From Elgaria multicarinata webbii (lineage: Eukaryota; Chordata; Lepidosauria; Squamata; Anguidae), in NCBI RefSeq assembly GCF_023053635.1, contig NC_086173.1, positions 142,943,197-143,007,196 on the forward strand: 64,000 bases of DNA. The letters run 5' to 3'. The translations under genes were made by a program, and so were the position numbers. Under the pieces are notes generated by a model. It did not search any database. It worked only from the letters and a program-made list of their open reading frames with translations, and was not told the origin of the DNA. Shown in pieces: positions 22,301 through 32,581 of the stretch. The stretch's first letter is position 1. Every line of letters starts with the position of its first letter.

Positions 22301-25300
22301 ACTGTGATCAAGCATGTCACAGAGGAAGAATGAAGCTGTCATCATAAGACTTAAATAGCAATTTGATCTCCTTTAGAAGACAACAAATGGCAGTTCTCAA
22401 CTGAAAAGAGGTGAAAAGAAGGAAGAAACAAATTCTCAGGATGCTGAACATTTTTATTTGTAAGTTGAATAAATAAATAGAGTTCAGCACCCTGAGAATT
22501 TGTTTCTCCCTTCTTTTCACCTGATCTGGATGCTTTCCTCCCCCTGTTTTTGATTCTCAACTGAAAAGAAACATGTCGGCGTAAGAAGAAGAAAAAAGAG
22601 CAGACTACTTAATAATAATAACAATATATTTATTTCTTACCCGCCTCTCCCTCTGGATCGAGGCAGAGAACAATATTAAATACAATAATACATAAAACTA
22701 GTTAAACAAGCATATAAAACCAATACAATATAAAAACAATCACAACATATTAAAATACTTAGGTTTAAAACTCATCTGCGTAGGCCTTCAATCTATTTTC
22801 AAAAGGAGAGATTTAATAAACAGCTCCTAATGAGCTTCCAGTTGTGTAAAATGCAAAAAAAGGGCCCACACAAATCCCTCTATATGTTCAATTACACGCG
22901 GAAAGTTTCTCAGGACCACACAACATAACCCCACATGTCCCCTCATCCCTTTCTTGACTACCATCTATTCATGTTCAAGAGAAAGCTCACTGTGTGTACT
23001 CCTACTTATGGAGGGAGTCTGATTTTGCATGGTCCCGCCTCGGCTTTCCATGTGTAATATGAATGTACAGGGAACTATTTCTTCTGAAAGCCTGTCCCTA
23101 TCGCCACTCATTTTATACCAACTAAGGTACAGGTGGGTTTTGCTTTCCTGGCAAGCCAGGTAAAGGCCTCTATGGAAGAGTTCAGACTGGGACAATGGCA
23201 GCTTCCTGTACTTCCATAGGGGAAGATGCCTTGCAGTTTGAAAGCCGTGGGATTGGAATCATTTCTCTGGTTAGAGAGGTTAGACCAAACTACTTTCCAA
23301 TGTTTGGTATAACTGTGATGGTTCTCTCACATTGCAGAGATTTGGTGTCCTGGTTTGCTCAGAGGAGCCATAGCTCAGCAGCAGAGCAGCTGCTTTGCAT
23401 GCAGAAGGTCCCCGGTTCAATCCCCAGCTTCTCCAGATAAGGCTAGAAGAACTCCTGACTGAAAAACCCTGGAGATCTATTACTGCCAGTCCCTCCCTCC
23501 TTCTCCGTCACAGGCAGTATACTCACCATCAAAATCTGTGTATGGAGAATCCCGAAGCAATGCACCAGAGCCAAAGTCTATGAGCTTAAGGTCACCCTGC
23601 AGGAGATCTACCAGGATGTTCTCGTCCTTTATGTCCCGGTGCAATACACCGCACAGGTGGCAATGGTGCACTGCCTCCACCACCTGCCGGAAATAACTGG
23701 CAGCCAAATTTTCAGGGAGCGGGCCCCGGTCTGTGATGACATCAAACAGGTCCTGAGACACGAGGGGGCGCTCCATAACGATGAAGTACGAGTCAGGCTG
23801 CTCAAACCAATCCAGGAGGCGGACGACACCTCGGCAACCTGGGGAGGACACCTTCTTCAGTAGAACGACTTCCAATGGAACGAGCGTGCCATTCTAGAGA
23901 AAGAATAGGGATAGATAGGTTGATTGGCATTTGGCACTGTCTGCAGCTCAAGCAGGAGAGGGGTTCGCACAATAGCATGACTGCAAGAACTATCAACACA
24001 GAAGGACCAGAACTCACCATGTGCTGGAACTGCAAGACTCGCTCCTTGGCAACATATTTAATGGCCACCTGGAAGAAGAAGAAGAAGAAAACATAAGCAG
24101 TGCCCTGCTGGATCAGACCAAGGCTCCATCTAGTCCAGCACTCTGTTCACACAGTGGCCAAGCAGCTGTCGACCAGGAACCCACAAACAGGACATGGGTG
24201 CAACAGCACCCTCCCACCCATGTTCCCTAGCAAGTGGTGTATATAGGCTTACTGCCTCTGAAAGCAAGATGTTAAGAAGTCAAATCTACTACTACAGTAG
24301 TCATTAACCTTCTTAAACTGGGAGCTGGCCCTACTGCAACCGTGCAGTGGGTTCTGGCCCAGCAGCTGAAGACCAATAATCTACTTCATCCCAAGCATGT
24401 CTCTTTTTTTTTGCAGTGGTGGAGTGGTAAATTTTAAAGTGCAGGTGCTCATCATGACAGTCCCCATAGCCACTCCCCCAAGGAGAGTTGAAAATTGCAG
24501 GCAACTGTGTGGATCAGTATCAATGAATCAACTCTAGCAGTTTTCATCTCCATCAGGAACAGCTCTTCTGTAAAGCAAAGGGGGCTTAATTGCCCATTCA
24601 AGACCAGGCCACCCTAAAATTCTTTGCATTACAACAGGAAACACTATATTGTTGCTGAGAAAATTCATTCGCCCCCCTCACTCCCGCAAGTTACTGTGAA
24701 GATTGCAGCTAAGCTCACAGAAAATGGGAATTTTGAGGGGGGTGGCAGATGATGTCAACGTCCCTACTATTGGAAAAAAAAATGCAAGTGTTTCATCCCA
24801 GTGAGCCATTTCAACTATGGGGAAGAAGACACCTTCTGCAAACTACACAACTCTTCCAACCTATGATAGATGGTGTAAGGTTTACCATCAAGAACAAGTA
24901 TGTCAAAAGAATATTGAAAGGGTAGCTATTTGGTATCAGAAAACAACATGTCTAATTCAGTGTTCTAGATTCTCTCATAGGTATTTAATATGGAATCAAC
25001 TGAATTAAAGATGTTATGTGAATTGTACTGGATAAACTAAACATGAGAAATGCCCCATGGTATGATGTGATCTAAACTTTCTCATGGAGTTTGAGAGTTC
25101 TTCAAAACACCCAAGTAAGAGAGCATTGATTCTCCTGCTATTTAAGCAGGTGCCCTTTGCGGTTCAACATGGCTTTCACTGAAATACCCTCTACAATCTA
25201 AGATTCTCCATCTGTAGCATGATTTATCACATTACAAAGAATCAAGATCAAAATAGCTGGTATGTCTCCTCACTGGAACAGTCTATTTGTTTAACCTACC

Positions 25301-28300
25301 ACCACCACCAAAAAAACAGCAGAACATTTTTCTTATCCACTCAAGAGAAAAAGCTGTTTGAACTGATGACTTCTTTTGGATTTAGCTGCAAAAGTGCACT
25401 AAAAATGTTTTTATGTGCATGTGGTTGATACATATTTTTTAAATGCCAGCTAAATGTCCCTGATCCAAAGGTCTTAAAGGGCAAATGTTTTGTCCCTTTG
25501 GGAATAGACCCCTTAAAAACCCCACAATGGAACTAGACTCTTTAAAAAAGAAAAGCATCATAAGCTATAGACATTTTTATTTATTTATTTATTACACTTA
25601 TATACCGCCCCCATAGCTAGAACTCTATGGGTGGTTTACAGAAATTCTAAAATTGAGATGAAAATGAGTATACAAAATTCTAAAATGCAGAACATACATA
25701 CATAAAGCATTAAAAACCATTAAAAATAAACATGTGGGTGATTAAGATGTGCTGCCATTTTTGACATCTTCAACAAATGTTATGGCATACTAATCAAAAG
25801 GTCATGCTATGTTGCCAATCCCGATGCTTGACTCTGTGGTCCCCTGAGTCCTGAACAAAATACAGGGAAAATGGGAACCCAAAATTTCTCATCCTCTGCT
25901 TCTGTACACCTAAGATTTTGCTCACAGTAACAGTGACTTAGACACTTGCTGGCTATTGACAACCAATAAGCTACACATGTATTTAGTAACCAAGTATCCG
26001 TACTCAAGTACAAAATGTAACATGAGAAATAGCCCTTAGCAGATAAAGTGTTGTGTGCAATTGTGCACAACTATAAATTATAAGACAACTGGGCATAGCC
26101 CATTGTGGACACTATATATACACTGTAAAATAGCATCAATTTGTTCCTCATCACAGAATGGATGTTTGCTAAGTCAATATCTCTACCTAACATTTGATGA
26201 GCCAGTCTCCAGGTAATGCAGTTGATGAACCATTATGGGCTACATCTGCCCAAAGTGAAGTTGAAGGCTTCACAAGCGGCCCATCACAGCAGGGACTCAA
26301 GAGACATAACTCATAAAGGATAATGGCTGGGTTCAGAATCCCAGGGCTAAGGCCAAATCCAGACCGCTGGGGTTCCCCTTGCCCCCCCCCCCCCCCCCGG
26401 TCACCTGGCCATACACATACACCGCCAATCGTTAGGTGGGGTCACAGTTTTTGTGCAATTTCACCCTTCTCTAAAAGGTTGAAATAGCTGTCCTAAGGGT
26501 TAGTTGCTGGCAATAAGACCTTTAAACTACAATATACTAGCATTTTGGGCCCCACCCCTTTTGCCCCACCCATGTTGCCTTCTGCTCCGCCCACCACCAG
26601 AATGCAGCCTGCAAAAGCTTCTCTGAAATGGAATTCCGCCCATGGGCTAAAAAAAGGGTTCTGCACAGCTGGGATAGAGACCACCCTAAATAACACTCTT
26701 TAATGAAAGGGAGAGATGGAAGGTTCAAGGGAAGGGAATCACACCTATTACCTGGGATTCAAAAAGCAATGTGCACGAATTCTGTCTTGCCCTTGTTTCT
26801 TAAAAAAAAAAAGGAAGGGGGGAAGAAGGAGTGGTGGGGAAAACATGGGAGGGGTGCAAGTGGAAAACAATTACATATGGACCCCATTCCTAAAGTTCTG
26901 TGAATGAGGCAGGACGATGGAAGCCTCATCTGTGAGCACCCTAAGGAAATGCTACGGACTTTCATTCAAGGAGTCACATATACCACATATACACACCCAG
27001 TTAGTTTGTTCCTCTTTCTCTGCTGATGGTGAGACATAAATTCACCCCAGTACAGGATCTGGTAAGTATATCTTGGAGTAGCCCCACCCCACCAGTTTCC
27101 CTAGAAGACACCCATGTCTTCTTACACGCTGGCAGGGGATGATGGAAGTTGCAGTCCAATACAACTGGAGGGCACAAGGTTGTACCTGTTTCTTCCTAAT
27201 ATATATATTTTTAAAGAAAAACAACAACTCGCCACTCTCTCTCTCACCGGTTGGGAATCGCTGAGCCGCGTCCCAGCGTAGACCGTGCCGAAGCCGCCGC
27301 TGCCGATCAATGCTCCCAGGCGGTAGCGCGCCTCCAAGGTGGTCTTTCCTGCAAGGGAGAGATTAAGTGGCGGGTCAGCGTGGTGTGCAGGAGCCGGTCT
27401 GAGCTCAACGCGTCTCCGGCATGCCTGCAAAATCCTTCTCCCCCACCCAGGACTCCTATTCACGAAAGGTAAAATGCAGCTTCAGTTCTACTCACAGGAG
27501 ACCCATTAAAATGAATGGGCCTTGTTAGTCATGGGTAACTTGAGTCGCCTCCATTTCCATGGGTTTACTCTAAGTAGGGCTTACGTTGGATTTTAGCCCT
27601 ACACTCCCCCACCCACCCACCCACCCACGCTGTGCGGGCACGTCGCGTACCCAAATAGCGAGGCTCCTCTCCGGCAACATCAGGGGCCACTGGCTCTTCG
27701 GGAGTTGGGCGGCGAACGGGACCCGAAGCCAACAGCATGGCCAGGTGGACAGCCAGCGGCCACGCCGAGCAACCGGTTTAAAATCCTCCTCCACCTCTGG
27801 TGCCCCGCCCTCCCCTGGGCAATATTGTGGCGACCGCGTGCGCCTTGGAATTCCTACGCTTCGACCAAGATTCCGACCCCACGCCGCTCCTGGCCAATGG
27901 GAAGGTGAGCCCCAAGAAGCGGGGAAAAGCTCAGCCAATCCGAAGGAACACAGGAGTTCGCTCGCCCGCCGGCAGGGCGGGGCTAAACCGCCCGGGGATG
28001 AAACAGTCGGCGAGGCTCAGAGGGTGGGGCAGAAATAAACTCCATGGAGGCGGGGGTGGTAGAGTCTTCAACGAATCAGAAGGGCAGCGGCGCGCCACAG
28101 CAGCCAATCGAGGAGAGGCGCGCGATAACTCTGCCCTCCCCCCACTCGAAGCTTGTTTACCCACGTGTGAGCCGCCACCGGCAAGCTGGGATCGCACTTT
28201 GCAGGAAAGGGGCGATCTGTGCTCAAAACGCACCGATCCCAAGTACCATTTTGTCACTGATTAAGCCCATTTTCTGTTGGAGGGCTCTTGATCCTGACGA

Positions 28301-31300
28301 TAAAGCCCTCGATCTTTTCCAGAAGGGGGCTGAATTGCAACCACCGACGGCTTAAAAGCAGGAGCCGGTGTTCAGCTTCGATTGATTCCTGCAGCGGGCA
28401 TTTGCTCCTGACTTCTCAGGCGAACACGCTGATGAACTCTGCACACCTTGCCCACTAACAGCAGACCCTTTTTGGTTATTTAACAAGCCATTCAAGCGGT
28501 GCGGCTTCTCCAAACACCATTTTTGTTGTTTTTGCAAACGTAAAATGCAAATAGGCATCGCCCCACGGAGTGTGTACCATCTCTAGGGTTGTCTGAGCGA
28601 GACCTTGAGTCTCTCAAGGACTTCCCCCATCTGGAGTGCCGCTGTATCTGTTAGAATCTCTCCCGTTTTGTTCAACCCTTCCTAGCAATCAGGATCTGGA
28701 CTTGGCAACCTTTAGTCTACCCAAAAGAGAAAAATAAATAAATAAACAAATCCAATGAAAAGACTACCGCTCAGTCATTCAGATACTGTGTAACAAAGGA
28801 TGAAAGCTACTATTTTGCAAATCTGGCGCGCTAATCACCTCGTTTTAGTTAACAACACCAAAATTATCCTAGGGTTAATATGCTCCTAATTCCCTAAGGC
28901 CAGAAGGCGGGGAAAACAAAATTCCCCAGCAACCAGTTTATCACACACACTCTGAGGCGAAAAAATAAACTCAATGGTCTGGTTCAGACAACACGCTAAA
29001 CCACGCTGCTTAACCACAAAATGGTTAATAGAATGCATTAAAGTCTAACTTAAATCCCATTCATTTCAATGGGTCCACTCCGAGGAGGACTTACGTTGGA
29101 TTTTACTCAGATATTACACACACATATACCACCGCTGAGCAATTTACCACCTCTTCTTTCCAAAGTTCCCTGCCTCTCCTATATTTTATTATCCTCATCA
29201 TTTCAAGTTCAGCATCCATGTGTGTGATCGCCAGTGGCCAGATATGGACCTTAGTAAAGACCCATCTTAGTGCCTGGACTTGCTGGGTGGTCACACACAC
29301 TCGGCCTCAATCCCTTGTCTTTAAAGTGGGGCTTTGAATGAACCAGCTGGGGAAATGACTAACAACAACAACACCGTCGATGAAATGAAGTGAGACGCTG
29401 GATTTCAAAGCACTTTGACAGCGAGCAGTTGCCCCCAAATCAGGCTAATCTAGACGCCAGATGACCACGTCACCTTTTCCATCTCCCTCAGCAGAGCCCG
29501 CTAACTTAAGTTTCACTTTCCCGCAATGCAAGCCTTAAAAACGATAAGCCAAGAGAGAGCCGTAAACTTCTTGTGTATCTATCTAAGCTCCCTCGGAATG
29601 CGAGAAATGCCCCCGGAGTCGGGGAGCTCCGGCTGTAAACGCTTTGATCCTGGCAGTGAAGGGAGCAGGGGTTGTTTGCTCAGCCTGAGAGAGAAGAACT
29701 TCTGCGGTTGATGGTGGTGGTGGTGCGGGGAGGGCAGTCTGGGCAGAAGTTCGCCACACGTCAGGTATAGCCTTCTCCCGCCGCCGGGCAGGAAAACAGG
29801 CGCCTTTGTTTACTACTTTGTGGGTGCCAGGAACGGATGGGGGTGGGGTAGGGGCGGAGTAGGGGATATATCAGCAGCACCATCACATGAGAGAGCGATG
29901 CAAGGCCAAAGTTCTGGCCAGCTCTGCACCGTCGCAATGATAAACGGAGGATCCGAAAGGGTCATTCCAAAAGTATGTTAACGGGAAGGGGGCGGCTGCG
30001 GCGGGGGAAGCAAAGTTGTCACAAGGGCCAGAGGGTGGCGTAGGTTGAAAAAAAGTTGCTGTCCACTCACAGTCGTGTGTTTCCTTCCTCAGGCGCAGAC
30101 GTTTAGGAGGTGGGGGGGGAGGAATGCAAAAGATGGGTTGCCCATCCACGGCTAATCTAAGTTCAGTCCCGTTCATTTCCGTGGGTCTACTTTAAGTAGG
30201 ACTGATATTGGACACAACCCCCTTCCCTTCCCTCTGAGTGGTCGTTTTGCAAAAGTGTAGACGTGTAGGTAGAATTATGGGCAATCCTTACAGTGAAATC
30301 TTGTACATGTCTACTCAGAAGTCAGTCTCACTGACTTCAATGGGACTTACTCCCACAGAAGCAGGTATAGCAAGTGCAGCCTTACAGTGCAACCCTATGC
30401 ATATCTACTCAGAAGGAAGCCCCATTGAGTTTAATGAGTCTTACTCCCAGTTAAGTGTGTGTAGCATTGCAGCCTTAAAACGTCCATAAAAAGAGGACCT
30501 TGTCACATAGAGTACTCTGCTTGTTGTACCTAAAGGCACGAAAAATTTGCAGTGAGGGTCACATATGTACTGCATTGGCTAAAACGGGTGGAAAGAGGGT
30601 AGATCTCCGGATTTGCCCGTGCCAGCACGGGCAAGGTTCAAGACTGCTGGGAGTTGATGTCCTGGAGAGCTCTTTGCCTCTCAAACCTGAGCAGTGAAGT
30701 TCTCCTTCAAAGCCCACTTCTGCTAAGCACTAGGGAGATTTAGGCAAGGAACTCTCTCTCATCTCCACAGGCTCCTTGAATATGATACTGACCTACCTTA
30801 CAGAGTTGTTCTGAGAATTAGTGAGGACTTGGGAGAAGCAAGTTATAGCTTCTCCCAAGGAGAAGGATTAAAAATGTTTTTTGTTTCTTTTTTAGAAGCG
30901 TGACACACTTTAGGAACACCCATTCCTAATGGTCCGGAGGCACAGAGAAGTCTGCCTACCCATCCCAATAGACTGCAGTGGAAGCTGGTGGCTCCAATTT
31001 TGGCGGGGCTATAAATGCACTCCAGGTTTCAGTCAGAACGATCCAGAGATCTAAGGATGGTATCCAAAGTGTTAAACCCTATCCCCAAAGTGGATTCAAC
31101 ACCTTGGATAGCTCTTGTAGCGTTCTGCCTGCTTCTGACTGATACCTAGAACAGATTCGCAGCGCCAGCAAAATCGGAGTCACCAGCCTCCACTGATAGA
31201 CTGTTTATCCTTTTAACAGCTGTGAGCGACAAATGAGTCTAGGCTGGCTGTGGGGAGCAGGAAGGCCAAGTGCAGGGAGAATACACAATCCCTTTTTCTC

Positions 31301-32581
31301 TTCTTTCCCCTAACGACTCTCCCCATCTCCAGCCAACTCGGTAGGCACCTAGAGGTATTAAGTATTCAGCGCTCGCTCCCGCTTAAAGCCAACTCCAAAC
31401 CTAGCCTAGATTTAAATAAGGGGAAGAAAGAGAAAGAGAAGGAACCTGGCAACGGCCGATTTATGGCCCGCAAAGTCTTGCTCTTTAAACGCTGGAGAGA
31501 ATGACGCTTTTGCAAAGCCAGCAGCGGCCGGCAGAAGTCAGCACTGAGCTGGAACTCTGCCGCCCTCTTGATACTTGGCAACCAGCAATGTGATGGAAAT
31601 ATCCCAGAGCCCGGCTTCTCAAACTTTGTCAAGTCAAGAGCGGTCGCTGTCCCCTCCCCCAGTCAAGAAAAGAACTACTCAATCCTCTACACAGGCAGAA
31701 GGCATGGCTTGCAGTGTTACCCCTTGTCCTTAGCAAGCACGTCAATGGTGGTGGGTTACACGAGCCCACAACCGGTTTTAAGACGCGTGGGGAGAAAAGT
31801 AATTTTCTCCATCCATTGATCCCTAGCCTTCAACAGATACAGTCCAGTCTTGCTGCAGCTTCACCCGTGTCATCCTGTCTCAGTAAGGGGACCATTAGCT
31901 TCAATAAGCAAATCTTTTAATATTCATTCCATCTCACCCCATGGAACATTGGGAACTGTAGTTCATTGGTGGTTGGGGGGGAGGGAGAGAGTTAGCGAAA
32001 CCTCTATTAAAAAAAAATCTCAGCACCCTCAGCAAACTACAATTCCCAAAATTCTTTGGGGAAAGCCATGACAGCTGAACTGATATAAAGCTAATATAAG
32101 CTTGCAGTATTGATAAGATATGTCCTCTATGGGTTCTCGGAAGGTTTTGATATCATTCAGGAAGCCCATGGCCCAATGGACAATGTGAGGGTCTCCAGAA
32201 TCGAGGGTGATGGCTCAGAAAAGAAGAGTCAGTGCCCAAGTTGGGGGCACGGGGGGGGGGGGAATCGGATCTGACCCGAACGCAAAAAGCACGATTCTTC
32301 TTCTATCTCCCCAAACCCCGCTGAGATGGCACCTTCTGCAAGGAATAATCCATCTCCTTGTCGTCCGTTCATGCATCAATCTTTATGCTGAGCCTCTGGC
32401 TCTCGGGGAGGTCTCCCCAAATGAGGAACCTTCGAACCCCACGCTCACCCCGAACTGAGGGCTCCCCCTGCGCTCCGGTTCCTCCTGGCCACTTACCCTG
32501 AGCCGGCTCATCTTTGGGGAAGCCCTGGCTAAGCTTGCTGTGGTGGATCTTGGGAGGATAAAGCACCTGCACCGAAGACAT
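19208..32581 (-). CDS. PIM2: PIM-family serine/threonine kinase, PIM2-like, six coding exons
   Basis: Joined coding exons (32581-32497, 27348-27248, 24068-24018, 23893-23527, 21596-21420, 19365-19208) total 939 nt, encoding 312 residues; human PIM1-3 are 311-326. Visible motifs: glycine loop GSGGFG at about 44-49, VAIK lysine 66, alpha-C glutamate about 87, the proline-containing PIM hinge ([11 protein letters not shown]), HRDIKDEN with catalytic Asp about 166, DFG Asp about 185, and SPPEW in the activation segment. PIM kinases are constitutively active, cytoplasmic/nuclear pro-survival kinases controlled mainly by transcription and protein stability. PIM2 is favoured over PIM1/PIM3 by [21 protein letters not shown] and IPFERD; the YHRYHG stretch is PIM1/3-like, and exon 1 lacks the usual MLLSK start of PIM1/3. 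Intron 1 is long (5.1 kb) and introns are repeat-filled. No stop or frameshift is seen, so the gene looks functional. The family call is firm; the paralogue call is not. Confidence 0.9.
19985..20032 (-). repeat. tRNA-SINE 3' fragment
   Basis: AATGAAGCTGCCTTATAACC and GGACCATTGGTCCAGCTA match the 3' end of the SINE family on the minus strand. Confidence 0.5.
20263..20436. mobile_element. Palindromic MITE (GGGCTGTTCAGACAACACGC type)
   Basis: Inverted ends GGGCCTGTTCAGACCAGGCG and the mirrored GTTGTCCAAACTGGGCC enclose GTGGTTA-rich arms. It lies in PIM2 intron 5. No clear target duplication. Confidence 0.6.
20720..21361. mobile_element. Nonautonomous hAT element in PIM2 intron 5
   Basis: Ends CAGGGTGGATTTGATT and, inverted, CAGGGTGGATAAAAAT, flanked by a perfect 8-bp duplication GTATCTGA (20712-20719 and 21362-21369). 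The interior of 642 bp is AT-rich and has no open frame. It sits 51 bp from exon 5. Confidence 0.85.
21420..21596 (-). CDS. PIM2: PIM2-like coding exon 5 (activation segment)
   Basis: 177-nt exon. The first two bases complete the Gly codon and are followed by [17 protein letters not shown], then [20 protein letters not shown] and PFERDEEIL. Acceptor is ACAG (ending 21597), donor GTACGG (from 21419). It covers the activation segment, the APE-equivalent PPEW and the start of the C-lobe helices. A 642-bp hAT element lies 51 bp beyond the donor. Confidence 0.95.
21980..22035 (-). mobile_element. LINE 3' end (short)
   Basis: TTTATTTATTTCATTTCTAT then ACCGCTCAACAGCCGGAGCT; about 55 bp in PIM2 intron 4. 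Confidence 0.5.
22608..22840 (-). mobile_element. L2-like LINE 3' end
   Basis: TAATAATAATAA then CCCGCCTCTCCCTCTGGATC and GAGGCAGAGAACAA is the reverse complement of the L2-like 3' end. It lies in PIM2 intron 4. Confidence 0.65.
23366..23519 (+). mobile_element. tRNA-derived SINE in PIM2 intron 4
   Basis: CATAGCTCAGCAGCAGAGCA (A box) and CGGTTCAATCC (B box) are followed by a non-tRNA body (AAACCCTGGAGATC...GCCAG). It ends within about 10 bp of the exon 4 donor. It is not a functional tRNA gene because the acceptor stem and 3' half are missing. Confidence 0.7.
23527..23893 (-). CDS. PIM2: PIM2-like coding exon 4 (hinge, HRD, DFG)
   Basis: 367-nt exon starting [14 protein letters not shown] after acceptor TCTCTAG and ending within the glycine codon of YTDFDG before donor GTGAGT (23526-23521). 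It carries the alpha-C glutamate, hinge, catalytic loop HRDIKDEN and the DFG motif, that is, the catalytic core of the kinase. A tRNA-derived SINE ends only a few bases beyond the donor. Confidence 0.95.
24018..24068 (-). CDS. PIM2: PIM2-like coding exon 3 (VAIK lysine)
   Basis: 51-nt exon (17 codons, [17 protein letters not shown]) holding the ATP-anchoring lysine. The acceptor is TTCTTCCAG ending at 24069 and the donor is GTGAGT from 24017. The polypyrimidine tract before it is a TTC repeat fused to the 3' end of a CR1-like element in the same orientation. Small size and phase 0 on both sides match the family gene structure. Confidence 0.92.
24077..24265 (-). mobile_element. CR1-like LINE 3' end at PIM2 exon 3
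   Basis: A minus-strand copy whose tail (read on the minus strand: GCACTGCTTATG then TTTTC and TTC repeats) runs straight into the exon 3 acceptor at 24069. Confidence 0.75.
25575..25745 (-). mobile_element. LINE 3' end (ATTT tail, ACCGCCC type)
   Basis: TTATTACACTTATATACCGC then CCCCATAGCTAGAACTC and an A-rich 3' UTR. Lies in PIM2 intron 2. Confidence 0.6.
26382..26398 (+). repeat. (C)17 homopolymer
   Basis: Uninterrupted run of 17 C in PIM2 intron 2; the true length may vary with assembly. Confidence 0.9.
27136..27185 (+). repeat. Half copy of the ACTACAACTCCC palindromic repeat
   Basis: GGGGATGATGGAAGTTGCAG and TCCAATACAACTGGAGGGCA: one arm only, within PIM2 intron 2. Confidence 0.5.
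27248..27348 (-). CDS. PIM2: PIM2-like coding exon 2 (glycine-rich loop)
   Basis: 101 nt between acceptor TTGCAG (ending 27349) and donor GTGAGA (from 27247). It encodes residues 29-62, including [18 protein letters not shown], the ATP-binding glycine loop. The reading frame stays open upstream into intron 1 as far as an in-frame TGA, but that stretch holds no ATG, so a transcript starting in the nearby CpG-rich region would need a non-AUG start or a further upstream exon. Confidence 0.93.
27483..27606. repeat. Palindromic repeat (CCCATTGA..TCAATGGG type)
   Basis: GAGACCCATTAAAATGAATG and CATTTCCATGGGTTTACTCT with AGTAGGGCTTACGTTGGATT belong to a common reptile repeat with GGACTTACT..AGTAAGTCC arms. 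In PIM2 intron 1, next to exon 2. Confidence 0.5.
27590..28245. promoter_or_regulatory. CpG-rich segment in PIM2 intron 1, candidate alternative promoter
   Basis: About 650 bp rich in CpG, 240-900 bp upstream of exon 2. It holds several CCAAT motifs (GCCAATGG near 27893, GCCAATCC near 27934, GCCAATCG near 28103), GGGCGGGGC-like boxes and a CACGTG E-box near 28160. The long plus-strand open frames here reflect high GC content and match no known protein. It could be a second PIM promoter, a bidirectional promoter for a noncoding RNA, or an intronic enhancer. Confidence 0.4.
28250..30150. other. PIM2 intron 1, mostly unassigned
   Basis: Apart from short repeat pieces at 28979-29105 nothing is recognised. 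GC boxes (GGGGCGGAG) and a TATATA-like stretch occur near 29845-29875, which could be regulatory, but there is no further support. Confidence 0.35.
28979..29035 (+). repeat. Fragment of the GTTCAGACAACACGC MITE
   Basis: TGGTTCAGACAACACGCTAA and following TTAACCAC match one arm of the family; the other arm is missing. Confidence 0.5.
30280..30476. repeat. Two tandem copies of the CCCATTGA..TCAATGGG repeat
   Basis: ATGTCTACTCAGAAGTCAGT / CAATGGGACTTACTCCCA and TGCAACCCTATGCATATCTA / CTTACTCCCAGTTAAGTG are two neighbouring copies. Related pieces lie at 29040-29105 and 30150-30218. Confidence 0.55.
30976..31195. mobile_element. Palindromic hAT MITE (CAGTGGAGGCTGGTG family)
   Basis: 220 bp with inverted ends CAGTGGAAGCTGGTGGCTCC and the mirrored right end, flanked by the perfect 8-bp duplication ATAGACTG (30968-30975 and 31196-31203). 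The arms contain GTTTCAGTCAGAAC and its mirror. Confidence 0.83.
31204..31930. other. PIM2 intron 1, unassigned
   Basis: Unique-looking sequence with no convincing exon or repeat. Confidence 0.4.
31934..32075. repeat. Palindromic repeat (GGGAACTGTAGTTC type)
   Basis: CATGGAACATTGGGAACTGT / AGTTC is mirrored by AAACTACAATTCCCAAAATT / CTTTGGGG; central TCAGCACCCTCAG. MITE-like, in PIM2 intron 1. Confidence 0.55.
32497..32581 (-). CDS. PIM2: PIM2-like coding exon 1 (start codon)
   Basis: ATG at 32581-32579 opens 28 codons plus one base ([20 protein letters not shown] then FPKDEPAQ), followed by a strong donor GTAAGT at 32496-32491. The HSKL segment resembles the HATKL region of PIM1 exon 1. 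An in-frame TGA lies upstream, with one in-frame CTG between it and the ATG. PIM1 and PIM2 are known to use upstream CTG starts in mammals, so a slightly longer isoform is possible here by analogy. The split phase (one base carried over) joins exon 2 correctly. Confidence 0.75.

Noticed and set aside
23366-23430. Possible tRNA gene (A and B boxes)
   Set aside because: No acceptor stem or 3' half; the sequence continues into a SINE body found in several copies.
27349-27463. Upstream extension of exon 2 as an alternative coding first exon
   Set aside because: No ATG in the open stretch (it begins with GTG after a TGA), and a good acceptor separates it from exon 2.
27586-28264. Plus-strand open frames of about 150 codons in the CpG-rich part of intron 1
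   Set aside because: Overlapping frames on both strands, biased composition and no recognisable domain; explained by high GC content.
19208-32581. PIM gene as a processed or decayed pseudogene
   Set aside because: It has introns with intact GT/AG borders, consistent phases, full length and all catalytic motifs.
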